Made by a program: the position numbers and the translations under genes. The notes beneath the pieces were generated by a model that was given only the letters and a program-made list of their open reading frames with translations, made no database searches and had not been told where the DNA came from. Positions 18,057 through 27,017 of a stretch of 64,000 nucleotides of DNA are shown one piece after another. This DNA comes from CALGDE01 sp964655355. GTDB lineage: Bacteria > Cyanobacteriota > Cyanobacteriia > CACIAM-69d. Position 1 is the stretch's first letter. Every line of letters starts with the position of its first letter. Location of the stretch: positions 1 to 64,000 of the forward strand of contig CAZZMD010000020.1 in the NCBI GenBank assembly GCA_964655355.1, written 5' to 3'.

Positions 18057-20483
18057 TTGAAACCCGACGCCACCCCAAACCCCAAGCCCGCTGTCCCCAG
18101 AAAGCCCCGGCGGTCTAACACTAATCCTCCCCCCGGCCTCGCCATTGGTCAGCTTTTGGATCGCCGGTATCGCATTGTGGAAGGGTTAGCGTCGGGGTCC
18201 TTTGGCAGAACTTATCTTGCGGCGGATATGCGTCGACCGGGGTATCCCCAGTGCATTGTTCGGCAGTTTCAGTTTCCCAGCCGGAATCCTAAGGCGCTTC
18301 AGGTGGTTCAGCTTCTGTTTAAGAAGAAGGCTGAAACCCTGGAAAAGTTAGGGAACCATGAGTGTATTCCCCAGCTCCTGGCCTGTTTTGAGCAGGATAC
18401 TCAGCTGTATTTTGTTGAGGAGTATGTGCTGGGGCATCCCCTGAGTCAGGAGCTGTCGCCGGGGCAGCAGCTCTCGGAGGATTTTGTCATTCGGTTGCTC
18501 TATGACGTGCTGACGGTGCTGAGCTATGTGCATAACAATGGGGTAATTCACCGTAATATTCGTCCCGAGAATCTGGTGCGCCGGGATAGTGATGGGCGGC
18601 TGGTGCTGATTAATTTTGGGTTGATTCAAGAAATTTCTAATCCGTCTCCTCGGGCTCAGCCTGAGGTGCCGAAGGATATTGGTGTTGGGGCGTTGGCGTA
18701 TCTGTCGCCGGAGCAGCGGCAGGGGAATCCGCTCTATAACAGTGATTTGTATGCGGCGGGGATGATCTGTGTGCAGGCCCTGACGGGGTGGTCTGCGAAG
18801 GAATTGTTGCTGATGGGGCGACGGGGTAGTCTTGGAGGGGCATCGGGGGGGGATGAGCCGTCGGAAGGGCGGTTGAATGGGGCGTCGCGATCGCCGGCTA
18901 ATCCGGTGCAGGGAGATAATTCAAATCCCTTTGAGGGGGCCGGAATTGATGGTGCTAAGGGTGAGCCGGGGGCGGTTTCTCCGGGGGATGGACCGGGGAA
19001 TGGGACCGCGCCGGCGGAGATGGGGGCAGGGACCGCGAAGGCAGCGGGGGAGGGGTTGAATTGGCGTTCGGCGGCGGCGGTGGATCCCATCCTGGCGGAT
19101 TTTATTGATCGGTTGATTCGTCCCCATTTTGATCTGCGGTATCAGTCGGCGGAGGAGGCCCTCAATGATCTCAAAACCCTCTATGGCTTGATGAGTGAGG
19201 CGGGGTTGTCGGCGTCTGGCAATAGTGGCTTAGGGATGGGCAGTCGACCGGGTCGACCGGGGGGCGCGCGCAAACCGGCGACGTCAAAGTTGTCGTTGGT
19301 GAGCTGGATGCCTCAGCCCTGGCGGCGATGGCCCTGGTTGCAGGATAAGCGTAAGGCAGGGGTGGCGGCGGTGGCCCTGGTGGTGACGCTGGTGGGGTTG
19401 GCGATCGCCATTCGTCCCCTGCAAAGTGCCTATTGGGTGAACTATGGCAATGGCAAGTTGGCGGCGGGCGACTTTAAAGGGGCGGTGGAGGCCTATGAGG
19501 AGGCGATTAATTTGTCCCCCAATAGCCCCGATGCGTTGTATCGCCGGGGGGCGGTGTATATCGATGCGGGGGATTATCAGGCGGCGATCGCGGATTTAGA
19601 TCGGGCGATTCGGCTACGGCCCCAGTTTGCCCAGGCTTATTTCCAGCGGGGCAATGCTCGGTATTTCCTGGGGGATTTGCAGGGGGCGATCGAGGATTAT
19701 AACCAGGCTATTGAGTATGATCCCGCGTTGCCGGCTCCCTATCTCAATCGGGGCAATGTTAAGGCGGATTTGGGGGATGATGAGGCGGCGATCGCCGATT
19801 ATGACCAGGCGATTGAGCGGGGCGATAACGATAAGGTGACGGTGCTGGCGGCGGCGTTTTTGAATCGCAGTTTGTCGAAGTCCAATCTGGATGATCAGAA
19901 GGGGGCGATCGACGATGCTACCCAGGCCATCCAATTAAATCCAAATTATGCGTTGGCCTATCAAAACCGGGGGTTAGCCCATCGGCGGCTTGGGGATTTG
20001 CAGGCGGCGATCGAAGATTTTAATGTGGCGATTCAGTTGGCGCCGGAGGATCCGGATCCCTATTACAATCGCGGGCTGGCCCGGTACGAGCTGGGGGAAT
20101 TGCAGGGTACGGTGGAGGATTTTAACCAGGCCATTCGCCTCCATCCCTCCCATGCGTTGGTGTATTACGATCGCGGGGTGGCTCGGCTAAGTCAGGGCGA
20201 TCGGGCTGGCGGGCTGACCGATTTGAAGCAGTCCGCTAAGTTGTGTTTGGATCAGGGGCGTTTGGGATGCTACCGCGATGCCCAATACCAAATCCAGCAG
20301 TTGGAGGCGGGGCGCTCTGATATTCAACCGCTGCTGTCCGATGCGGAGGAGCGGGAGGTGCCGCTATCGCTGGAGGAAGAGGAGATTGAGACCGGAGATA
20401 CTGGTACTGATACTGAAGCGGGAGACGGGGGAGCGGTGGATAATGGACCTGCGATCGACAGTACGGTGCCTGGCACGCCTTAG
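18057..20483 (+). CDS. TPR-fused protein kinase homolog with degenerate active site (pseudokinase)
   Basis: 808 residues from TTG 18057; no upstream in-frame start and no ATG before residue 58. Kinase-like domain about 30-395, one membrane helix about 440-460, then about seven TPR repeats (about 465-765) and an acidic tail. The catalytic residues are altered: the lysine of the VVKQ motif is Arg69 (CIVRQF), HRD is HRN (Asn167), the following Lys is Arg169, and DFG is NFG (Asn186); the glycine loop reads LASGSFG. A Gly/Pro-rich insertion of about 80 residues splits the C-lobe. The next gene is a paralog with normal residues, so this copy probably acts as a scaffold or regulator. Predicted topology: kinase-like part in the cytoplasm, TPR part outside. 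Confidence 0.88.
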   Translation: MKPDATPNPKPAVPRKPRRSNTNPPPGLAIGQLLDRRYRIVEGLASGSFGRTYLAADMRRPGYPQCIVRQFQFPSRNPKALQVVQLLFKKKAETLEKLGNHECIPQLLACFEQDTQLYFVEEYVLGHPLSQELSPGQQLSEDFVIRLLYDVLTVLSYVHNNGVIHRNIRPENLVRRDSDGRLVLINFGLIQEISNPSPRAQPEVPKDIGVGALAYLSPEQRQGNPLYNSDLYAAGMICVQALTGWSAKELLLMGRRGSLGGASGGDEPSEGRLNGASRSPANPVQGDNSNPFEGAGIDGAKGEPGAVSPGDGPGNGTAPAEMGAGTAKAAGEGLNWRSAAAVDPILADFIDRLIRPHFDLRYQSAEEALNDLKTLYGLMSEAGLSASGNSGLGMGSRPGRPGGARKPATSKLSLVSWMPQPWRRWPWLQDKRKAGVAAVALVVTLVGLAIAIRPLQSAYWVNYGNGKLAAGDFKGAVEAYEEAINLSPNSPDALYRRGAVYIDAGDYQAAIADLDRAIRLRPQFAQAYFQRGNARYFLGDLQGAIEDYNQAIEYDPALPAPYLNRGNVKADLGDDEAAIADYDQAIERGDNDKVTVLAAAFLNRSLSKSNLDDQKGAIDDATQAIQLNPNYALAYQNRGLAHRRLGDLQAAIEDFNVAIQLAPEDPDPYYNRGLARYELGELQGTVEDFNQAIRLHPSHALVYYDRGVARLSQGDRAGGLTDLKQSAKLCLDQGRLGCYRDAQYQIQQLEAGRSDIQPLLSDAEEREVPLSLEEEEIETGDTGTDTEAGDGGAVDNGPAIDSTVPGTP

Positions 20484-20557
20484 GGGATGACGGGTATGCC
20501 GGCTGACTGGGCTTGAAATAGGACGCATCCACTTCTACAACCCCATGGGACTCCTGC

Positions 20558-22646
20558 GTGATTGGGCAACTGCTAGATAAGCGCTATCGCATCCTCCAAG
20601 TGTTGGGGGGCGGTGCCTTCGGAAAAACTTACTTGGCGGCGGATTTACGGCGGCCAGGCTATCCCCAATGTGTGGTGAAGCAGTTGCGGCTGCTGCGGCC
20701 GAATCCGACGGCGATTAAAAATGCCCATCGCCTGTTCCAGCGGGAAGCGGAGATGCTGGAGAAGCTGGGCACCCATGGTCAAATTCCTCGATTGTTGGCC
20801 TATTTCGAGGAAGGTAAACAGTTTTATTTAGTCAAAGAATTTACGCCGGGGCATCCGTTGTCGAAGGAGATGCCGACGGGGGAGCCGTTGCCGGAACATC
20901 GGGTCATTGGGATTTTGATTGAGATTCTGGAGGTGCTGACCTTTGTCCATGGCCAGAATGTCATCCACCGGGATTTGAAGCTCGAGAATGTCATGCTGCG
21001 GGACGACGGCGTGCNNNNNNNNNNATTCTGACGGCAAGTTGGTGCTGATTGATTTTGGCTCCGTGAAGGAGATTATTCAGCAGGAGGGGGGTGAGGAAGA
21101 GGCGGCGGCGCGGACGATCGCTGCTGGGACGCCGGCTTATATGCCGGTGGAGCAGTTTTATGGCCATCCTCGTCTGAATAGTGATTTATACGCGGTGGGG
21201 ATGATTGCGATTCAGGCGTTGGGGGGGCTGTCGTCGGAACAGTTGCAGCAGCTCCGGGGCGATCGCGGTGGGGAGGTGGGCAAGTTGGAATGGCGGGAAA
21301 TGGTGTCGGTGACGCCGGGGTTGGCGGCCATCGTCGACCGGATGATCCACCATTCCCATACCCAGCGCTATCAGTCGGCGGAGGATATCCTGGCGGATTT
21401 ATACGAGTTTGCCAATATTCCCATTGAAGAGACGGCGATGTTGTCAGGGGGGCTATCGGGGGGCTTATCGGGCGGGCTGTCGGCGGGGATATCATTCCGG
21501 CAAGGTTTAAGCACTCAGCAGCAACCGGCGATGGTGTCTCCCCTGGAAAAGACCCTGCGATCGCGGTGGTTCCCCTGGGCGGTGGGGTTAGGCGGGGTTG
21601 CCCTGGTGGGGCTGAGTTGGTTTTTAGAGCTGCCCCAGGGGGCGATCGCGGCCTATTACCGGGGGCAGGGGGAGGCGGTGTTGGAGCCCGTTCGTCCTCA
21701 ACTTTTTTTGAAATCTCTGTCGGCGGCGCGGCTGAATAATATATCTCGGCAGTTGGCGGCGGACCGGGGGATGTTGGATAAGCAGGCGACGGAGTATTCC
21801 CAGGCGGTGGAGGACTATACCAAGGCGTTGTCCTGGTCGGTGACGGGACGGGGGTTTTTCCAGCGGGGGACGGTCCATTTTGCCCGTCGGGAATGGCGGG
21901 CGGCGGTGACGGATTTAAATCGGGCGTTGCAGGAGGATTATCGTGAGCCGGCGGTGCATTTGTATTTGGGCCTGGTGCAGCGGATGTTGGGCGATCGCGA
22001 TAGCGCCCTCAATAGTTTTAATCAGGCGGTGGAGCTGAATCCCTCGTTCAGTGCGGCTTATTTGGGGCGGGGATTGTTGCAGTTGGAGCGGGGGGAACAG
22101 GATCCGGCGGTGGCGGATTTTAAACAGACATTGGAACAGCAGCCCAATTGGGCGGCGGCCTATCGGGGGCTATGTCGGGTGGAGACCCTGCGGTCCGCTT
22201 GGCCGGCGGCCATTGAGCAGTGTACTCAGGCGATTAAGCGGGATTCCAATGATGCGATCGCCTATCAGTTGCGGGGGCAGGCCAATTTCCAGACGGGGGA
22301 GCTGCAGGGGGCCCTCAGTGATCTCAATGTGGCGATCGGGCTAGCGCCGGATCAGGCTGCACCCTATTATTACCGGGCGATCGCCCGCCAGGAATTGCAG
22401 GAAATTCCTGGCACCCTGGAGGATTTAAATCAAACCATTTTGCTGGACCCGGATTATGCTTTGGCCTATTACCAGCGGGGGCTGTTGCAAAAGCAACTGC
22501 AGAATCAAGCCGCCGCTGAAGACGATTTTCGGCAGGCGGCTAAACTCTGCTTGGATCGAGGGGAAGTGCAGTGCTATCGCCAAGCCCAGGCTCAGCTTGA
22601 TCGCGCTGTCCCCGCTGGGGGAGCGCCATCCTCAACCTCGCCCTAA
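20558..22646 (+). CDS. Serine/threonine protein kinase with TPR repeats (split by an assembly gap)
   Basis: Starts at GTG 20558, 74 bp after the pseudokinase gene; the true product is about 690 residues. It keeps the active-site set: 'LGGGAFGKTYLAA', the lysine in 'CVVKQLRLL', 'IHRDLKLENVML' and 'IDFGSVKEI'. The kinase domain is followed by a 12-nt repeat region (LSGG units), a membrane helix near 'WFPWAVGLGGVALVGLSWFL' and about seven TPR repeats, ending Pro/Ser-rich. Ten N at 21015-21024 shift the frame inside the catalytic loop; left reads LRDDGV and right reads SDGKLVLIDFG, so an unmerged overlap is likely and the gene is probably intact. It belongs to the cyanobacterial PknB/SpkC-like TPR kinases. 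Confidence 0.9.
21015..21024. other. Assembly gap (10 N) in the second kinase gene
   Basis: Both flanks encode the same few residues around D-G (RDDG on the left, DSDGK on the right; the paralog reads RRDSDGRL), which points to overlapping contigs that were joined with a fixed-size N run. Confidence 0.95.
21441..21488. repeat. 12-nt tandem repeat, four copies, in kinase linker
   Basis: Four degenerate 12-nt units encode LSGG, LSGG, LSGG, LSAG between the kinase domain and the membrane helix. The unit length keeps the reading frame. Confidence 0.85.
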
Positions 22647-22823
22647 TGGGGCTTGATTTTGACTTTCTCTCGCTTGATCTCCCTTTTTGCTTTTTTCGAT
22701 GGCCTCCAGTGTTTCTCGCCTAATCGGGATCTCAGCTCCCAAACCTAGCAATGGGGGGCATAATCAAAGATCTATGGTCTGAAACCCGTCTGAAAACCCT
22801 GCATTAACGAACCGATCATCGCT

Positions 22824-23183
22824 ATGAAATTGAAACGACTCGGCCATGTCGCTATCTGTGTCAAAGATGTGTCTGCTGCTGCCGCCTTCTATAAAGGAAT
22901 GGGGCTGGACCTGGTTTGGGAAGATAGCGATTGGGCTTACCTGAAAGCCGGTGACGATGGCCTCGCCCTGATGAGCCCCGATTATGACCAAGCCGGCCCC
23001 CACTTTGGTTTCATTTTTGACCAGCGATCGGAAATGGAAGCGGCTTACCAGGAGCTTCAAGATAAGGGCGTCTCCGTTACGGAAATTCATGAACATCGGG
23101 ACGGAACCGCGTCCTTCTATGGGCGGGATCTCGATGAAAACTGGTTTGAGTATCTGTATGAACCGGCCACTCCGAAAGCCTAG
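22824..23183 (+). CDS. VOC superfamily (glyoxalase/bleomycin resistance-like) protein
   Basis: 119 residues, one VOC domain. It starts 'MKLKRLGHVAICVKDVSAAAAFYKGMGL' with the first metal-site His at position 8, and ends '...ASFYGRDLDENWFEYLYEP' with the typical C-terminal Glu. The family includes lyases and dioxygenases that bind a divalent metal as dimers; the substrate cannot be told. It stands alone between the kinase gene and the APH-like gene, with its own upstream spacer of 177 bp. A small GC-rich hairpin lies 50 bp downstream. Confidence 0.88.
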   Translation: MKLKRLGHVAICVKDVSAAAAFYKGMGLDLVWEDSDWAYLKAGDDGLALMSPDYDQAGPHFGFIFDQRSEMEAAYQELQDKGVSVTEIHEHRDGTASFYGRDLDENWFEYLYEPATPKA

Positions 23184-23195
23184 CCCTATCAGAAT

Positions 23196-23217
23196 TGACC
23201 CGTTACTGACCCGTTAT
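23196..23217. repeat. 11-nt tandem duplication after a stop codon
   Basis: TGACCCGTTAC (23196-23206) is followed directly by TGACCCGTTAT (23207-23217), 12 bp after the stop of the VOC gene. Confidence 0.9.
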
Positions 23218-23234
23218 TAAACCGCGTTGGCTTG

Positions 23235-23258
23235 TCGAGGGGACCCTCTGCCCCTCGA
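23235..23258 (+). terminator. GC-rich hairpin downstream of VOC gene
   Basis: TCGAGGGG (23235-23242) pairs perfectly with CCCCTCGA (23251-23258) around an 8-nt loop. There is no T-run after it, so terminator function is only possible. Confidence 0.4.
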
Positions 23259-23434
23259 TGGAAAATGTGGAAGTTACATATCTTGCATGTAGTAACGGTC
23301 ACAGATCCCTGAAGGTTGGGCTGAAAGGTAGTGTAAGTAACAAAAATACAGAAATGGAGTTCCTAGCATAGGGTGAGGTCTGGCTCTAGACCTATTTTTT
23401 TTGATACACAAACACCCCGGCTAGAGGTGGATCA

Positions 23435-24466
23435 ATGTTTGAACTCCGATCCCCAGCCCAATCTGCTTTAGTGAAGACAGGCGCTCAGGATGCATTCCCG
23501 ACGGTTTATTCCACCCTGTCCAGTGAAGCCTTGCGGCTTCAGGTTTTGCCCCAGTATGGGGTGGGCGCGGTCGAGGGAATTTATTTTTGGCACCGGGGTC
23601 TGAGCGACGTTTATCTGGTGCGGACTGCCGCTGAGGAGTATATTCTGCGGGTTTCCCACCACCATTGGCGATCGCGGGGGGAGGTGTATTTTGAGCTGGA
23701 GTTTCTAGAGTTTTTGCGCCGCTGCGGCTTGCCGGTTTCGGCACCGTTGCCCACCCATACCGGTAATTTGGCGGTGAATTTGGTGGCACCGGAGGGTAAG
23801 CGATATGCGGCCCTGTTCCGCCGGGCACCGGGGGATGTGTTGATGGGGGACTTGGACCAGGAGCATGGCAGGATTCTAGGGCAAACTTTGGCCCATATGC
23901 ACCAGGCGTCCCATGAGTTTCGCAGCGTCCACTATCGTCCCCCCTTAGATGCAGATTTATTGTTGCATCGCTCCCTGGCGATTATTGACCCGTTCCTGCG
24001 CGATCGCCCGGCGGAGTGGGAGTTTTTGTGTGAAACGGTGGCGTCCATTGAGGCCACGATGGAGACGTTGTCGGTCCAGATTCCTCGACGGGTGGTGTGC
24101 TGGGGGGATCCCCACAGTGGCAATGTCCATTTCCTGAATCAAAAGCCGACGCTGTTTGATTTTGATCAGTGCGGCTATGGATTAAGGGCGTTTGACCTCG
24201 CTAAATTTCTTCAGGTGGCACTCCAGGCGGGGCTGAATAAGCGTAATCGAGATGCCTTTTTGGAGGGCTATCGTCAGGTGGTTACCCTGGGGGCGGATGA
24301 GGAGGCGGCGCTGCAACAGTTGACCCAGGCGGCCCATATTTGGTCCTGGGGGATTGGTATCACCATTGGCCTGATGCATGACTATAGTCGGCTCACGCCC
24401 CGATATTTCACCCAGCGAGTGCAGCAGTTGAAGCGCTTGACCACCCACGATTGGGCCCTGTTCTAG
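23435..24466 (+). CDS. Phosphotransferase of the APH/homoserine kinase II family
   Basis: 343 residues from ATG 23435. Small-molecule kinase signature: 'VYLVRTAAEEYILRVSHHHW' in the N-lobe, catalytic loop 'VVCWGDPHSGNVHFLNQKPTLFDFDQCGYGLRAFDLAKF' with the Brenner-type GDxHxxN motif and the metal-binding DFD. The family phosphorylates hydroxyl groups of small molecules such as aminoglycosides, choline, homoserine or fructosamine; the substrate is not clear here. It is preceded by a 250-bp spacer and followed by accC after 214 bp on the same strand. Not evidence of antibiotic resistance. Confidence 0.87.
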   Translation: MFELRSPAQSALVKTGAQDAFPTVYSTLSSEALRLQVLPQYGVGAVEGIYFWHRGLSDVYLVRTAAEEYILRVSHHHWRSRGEVYFELEFLEFLRRCGLPVSAPLPTHTGNLAVNLVAPEGKRYAALFRRAPGDVLMGDLDQEHGRILGQTLAHMHQASHEFRSVHYRPPLDADLLLHRSLAIIDPFLRDRPAEWEFLCETVASIEATMETLSVQIPRRVVCWGDPHSGNVHFLNQKPTLFDFDQCGYGLRAFDLAKFLQVALQAGLNKRNRDAFLEGYRQVVTLGADEEAALQQLTQAAHIWSWGIGITIGLMHDYSRLTPRYFTQRVQQLKRLTTHDWALF

Positions 24467-24680
24467 AGGGTAGAGGACCAGGGGCTAGGGGAAAGGCTAG
24501 GGTCGAATGCGATCGCCGCTGACTGTGGGGGACTTTCGTGGGGGACGCCAGCCCGGATTGCCCCAGACGAATAGCGGGCGGATCAAGTGGTAGATTGGTC
24601 ACTGCCTAGCGCCGTGCGATCGCCCCACCCCGTTGAGCCTGGTCGCGATCGGCTTGCGTTCCATCCAGCCGTAGACATCG

Positions 24681-26060
24681 ATGCGTTTTTCCAAAATTCT
24701 GATTGCCAACCGTGGTGAGATTGCCCTGAGAATTATTCGGACCTGTGAAGAATTGGGCATCGCAACGGTGGCAGTCCATTCCAGCGCTGATCGCCAATCC
24801 CTCCACGTGCAGTTGGCTACGGAAGCAGTGTGTATTGGAGAGGCCGCTAGCGCCAAAAGTTATCTCAATATTCCCAATATTATTTCGGCGGCCCTGACCT
24901 GCAATGCGACGGCGATCCATCCGGGCTATGGGTTTTTGTCGGAAAACGCGAAATTTGTCGAAATTTGCAACGATCACCAGATTTCGTTTATTGGTCCCAC
25001 CGCTGAGTCGATTTTGGCCATGGGGGATAAATCTACGGCAAAGGCGACCATGCAGGCGGCGGGGGTGCCCACCATTCCTGGGAGTGATGGACTCCTGGAA
25101 AATGAGGATGAGGGTAAAGCCTTGGCAGAGTCCATGGGCTATCCGGTGATGATTAAGGCGACGGCGGGCGGCGGTGGTCGCGGGATGCGGTTGGTGCGCG
25201 ATCGCGAGGATTTTTCTAAGCTTTTCCAGGCGGCCTATGGGGAGGCGGAGGCGGCGTTTGGCAATCCAGGGCTGTATATGGAGAAATTCATCGAAAAGCC
25301 TCGCCATATTGAGTTTCAGATTTTGGCCGATAGCCATGGCAATGTGGTGCATCTGGGGGAACGGGATTGTTCCATTCAGCGCCGTCACCAAAAGCTTTTG
25401 GAAGAAGCCCCTAGCCCCGCCTTGAATCCGGATCTGCGGGAGAAGATGGGGCAGGCTGCCGTTGCTGCGGCGAAATCCATCGGGTATGTGGGGGCGGGCA
25501 CCGTTGAATTTCTCGTGGATATTCACGGCAATTTTTATTTTATGGAGATGAATACCCGGATTCAGGTGGAGCATCCGGTGACGGAAATGATTTGTGGGTT
25601 GGACCTGATTGCAGAACAAATTCGCATTGCCCAGGGCGATCGCCTCAGCGTGACCCAGGACGAGATCAATCTTTCGGGGCACGCCATTGAATGCCGCATT
25701 AATGCCGAGGATCCCGCCCACAATTTCCGCCCTAATCCCGGACGGATTACCGCTTATTTGCCCCCCGGTGGTCCCGGTGTCCGCATGGATTCCCATGTGT
25801 ATACGGACTATGAAATTTCCCCCTATTACGACTCCCTCATTGGTAAATTGATTGCCTGGGGACCCACCCGTCAGGTGGCGATTCGGCGGATGCAGCGGGC
25901 GCTCAATGAATTTGCTATTACCGGCGTTCCCACCACCATTAGTTTTCACCAGCAAATTATGGAATCCCCGGAGTTTTTAAGGGGCGAGGTCTATACCAAC
26001 TTCATCGAAGAGTGGATGAAGCGCAATGCTAAGAAGAAGAGCCAAGGGAAGAAAGGCTAA
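24681..26060 (+). CDS. accC: Acetyl-CoA carboxylase, biotin carboxylase subunit
   Basis: 459 residues, near the usual length of about 450. N-terminal 'MRFSKILIANRGEIALRIIR', glycine-rich ATP-grasp loop 'IKATAGGGGRGMRLV' near residue 160, 'LYMEKFIEKPRHIEFQILAD', and the catalytic 'MEMNTRIQVEHPVTEMI' near residue 290. AccC uses ATP and bicarbonate to carboxylate biotin on AccB, the first half-reaction of fatty-acid synthesis. It stands apart from accB, as in most cyanobacteria. The C-terminus is lysine-rich (KRNAKKKSQGKKG). ATG 24681 is the family start. Confidence 0.97.
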   Translation: MRFSKILIANRGEIALRIIRTCEELGIATVAVHSSADRQSLHVQLATEAVCIGEAASAKSYLNIPNIISAALTCNATAIHPGYGFLSENAKFVEICNDHQISFIGPTAESILAMGDKSTAKATMQAAGVPTIPGSDGLLENEDEGKALAESMGYPVMIKATAGGGGRGMRLVRDREDFSKLFQAAYGEAEAAFGNPGLYMEKFIEKPRHIEFQILADSHGNVVHLGERDCSIQRRHQKLLEEAPSPALNPDLREKMGQAAVAAAKSIGYVGAGTVEFLVDIHGNFYFMEMNTRIQVEHPVTEMICGLDLIAEQIRIAQGDRLSVTQDEINLSGHAIECRINAEDPAHNFRPNPGRITAYLPPGGPGVRMDSHVYTDYEISPYYDSLIGKLIAWGPTRQVAIRRMQRALNEFAITGVPTTISFHQQIMESPEFLRGEVYTNFIEEWMKRNAKKKSQGKKG

Positions 26061-26073
26061 GGGACGGCTCTGC

Positions 26074-26097
26074 GCCGATTAAAGGGGCGATTAAAAG
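26074..26097. repeat. 12-nt imperfect tandem duplication between convergent genes
   Basis: GCCGATTAAAGG (26074-26085) and GGCGATTAAAAG (26086-26097) lie between the stops of accC and sfsA; the second unit covers the sfsA stop (TTA on this strand at 26091-26093). Confidence 0.75.
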
Positions 26098-26930
26098 CTA
26101 CAGGAAGCCAGTCCCAGAAAGTGGACTCCCTCGGGGGTGACGGAAAAGCGGCAGGGGAGGATTTCTACGCCGGCTTGGCGGGCAGTCCGCAGTAGTTCGC
26201 CGTAGCGGGGATCGCGCTCATCGCCGGGGGCAAAGCGATCACAGTCTTCTCGGTTGATGAAATAGATCATCACTGCCCGGTGGTTAATGTCGGGATGGGT
26301 GAGGCTGGGGGTTTTGACAATTTCCGTTAGTTCTTCCAGGTGTTTTTGACCGCGGGTGGTGACGGTGTCTGGGAAGAGGGCCAGGGTGCGATCGCTCCAG
26401 GTGGTGTTTTTGACTTCGATATAAATGCCCGGCTCGTCTTTGAATTTTGACCCCCGTTTTGGGGCGATCGGTGGGGCGTCGGTGGGGTCACTGTCCAAGC
26501 CTGTCAATAGGAAATCAATGCGGCTATTTTGGCTGCCATATTTCACTTCGGATTTGAGATGGCTGTAGGGTCCCAGTTCTGGTAACAGCCGTTTTTCCAG
26601 CACTGTGCGCATTACCCGGTTGGGCAAGCTGGTGTTGACGCCCACCCAGATGAGATCCCCGGCCGCCCCTTCCAATTGGATGGCTTCCCAGGTGTAGGCT
26701 AGTTTCCGCTTGGGGTTATCGCTTTTGGAAATCAGCACCGGCGCGTCTACTTGACAGACGCCGGTCATCGGTCCGGTGTTGGGGCAGTGGGCGGTGATTA
26801 ATTCTCCCGATTCCAGTTCAATATCGGCGAGAAATCGCTTGTATCGCTTACGTAAAATTCCAATTTGGCAATCGGAATAGGCGTGAACCAACGGCGCTTC
26901 TGAAACGGTCACGGGAGATATGGGAGGCAC
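26091..26930 (-). CDS. sfsA: SfsA family protein (sugar fermentation stimulation protein homolog)
   Basis: 279 residues, longer than the usual 235-240. Core motifs: 'RKRYKRFLADIELESGELITAHCPNTGPMTG', 'RKLAYTWEAIQLEGAAGDLIWVGVNTSLPN', 'YIEVKNTTWSDRTLALFPDTVTTRGQKHLEEL' and 'FINREDCDRFAP'. The fold has an OB-like part and a nuclease-like part with the conserved E-V-K; DNA binding was described in E. coli, but the true function is uncertain. The extra length comes from an N-terminal extension and an insertion (SDPTDAPPIAPKRGSKFKD) before EVKN. GTG 26930 is the start by default; no ATG lies near the family start. Confidence 0.93.
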   Translation of the reverse strand: MPPISPVTVSEAPLVHAYSDCQIGILRKRYKRFLADIELESGELITAHCPNTGPMTGVCQVDAPVLISKSDNPKRKLAYTWEAIQLEGAAGDLIWVGVNTSLPNRVMRTVLEKRLLPELGPYSHLKSEVKYGSQNSRIDFLLTGLDSDPTDAPPIAPKRGSKFKDEPGIYIEVKNTTWSDRTLALFPDTVTTRGQKHLEELTEIVKTPSLTHPDINHRAVMIYFINREDCDRFAPGDERDPRYGELLRTARQAGVEILPCRFSVTPEGVHFLGLASCSF

Positions 26931-26993
26931 AGGACAATAGAGCCGCCGTTACTGGGGGGCTTGGAGGGGGGGGCGATCGCGGTCAGAATTATT

Positions 26994-27017
26994 AATTAGT
27001 CTGCGAATTAGTCCGTG
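26994..27017. repeat. 12-nt tandem duplication over a stop codon
   Basis: AATTAGTCTGCG (26994-27005) and AATTAGTCCGTG (27006-27017) lie over the stop of the response regulator gene. Because the unit is 12 nt, a second in-frame TAA follows the true one four codons later. Confidence 0.9.

Noticed and set aside
23329..23352. Possible second NtcA box (GTA-ACAAAAA-TAC) before the APH-like gene
   Set aside because: The spacer is 7 nt, not 8, so it does not match the consensus.
23435..24466. Antibiotic resistance call for the APH-like gene
   Set aside because: Only the general small-molecule kinase fold is supported; nothing points to aminoglycosides.
24606..25955. 449-codon open frame antisense to accC
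   Set aside because: accC is certain on the other strand; the antisense product is His/Arg-rich without any domain and arises from third-position GC bias.
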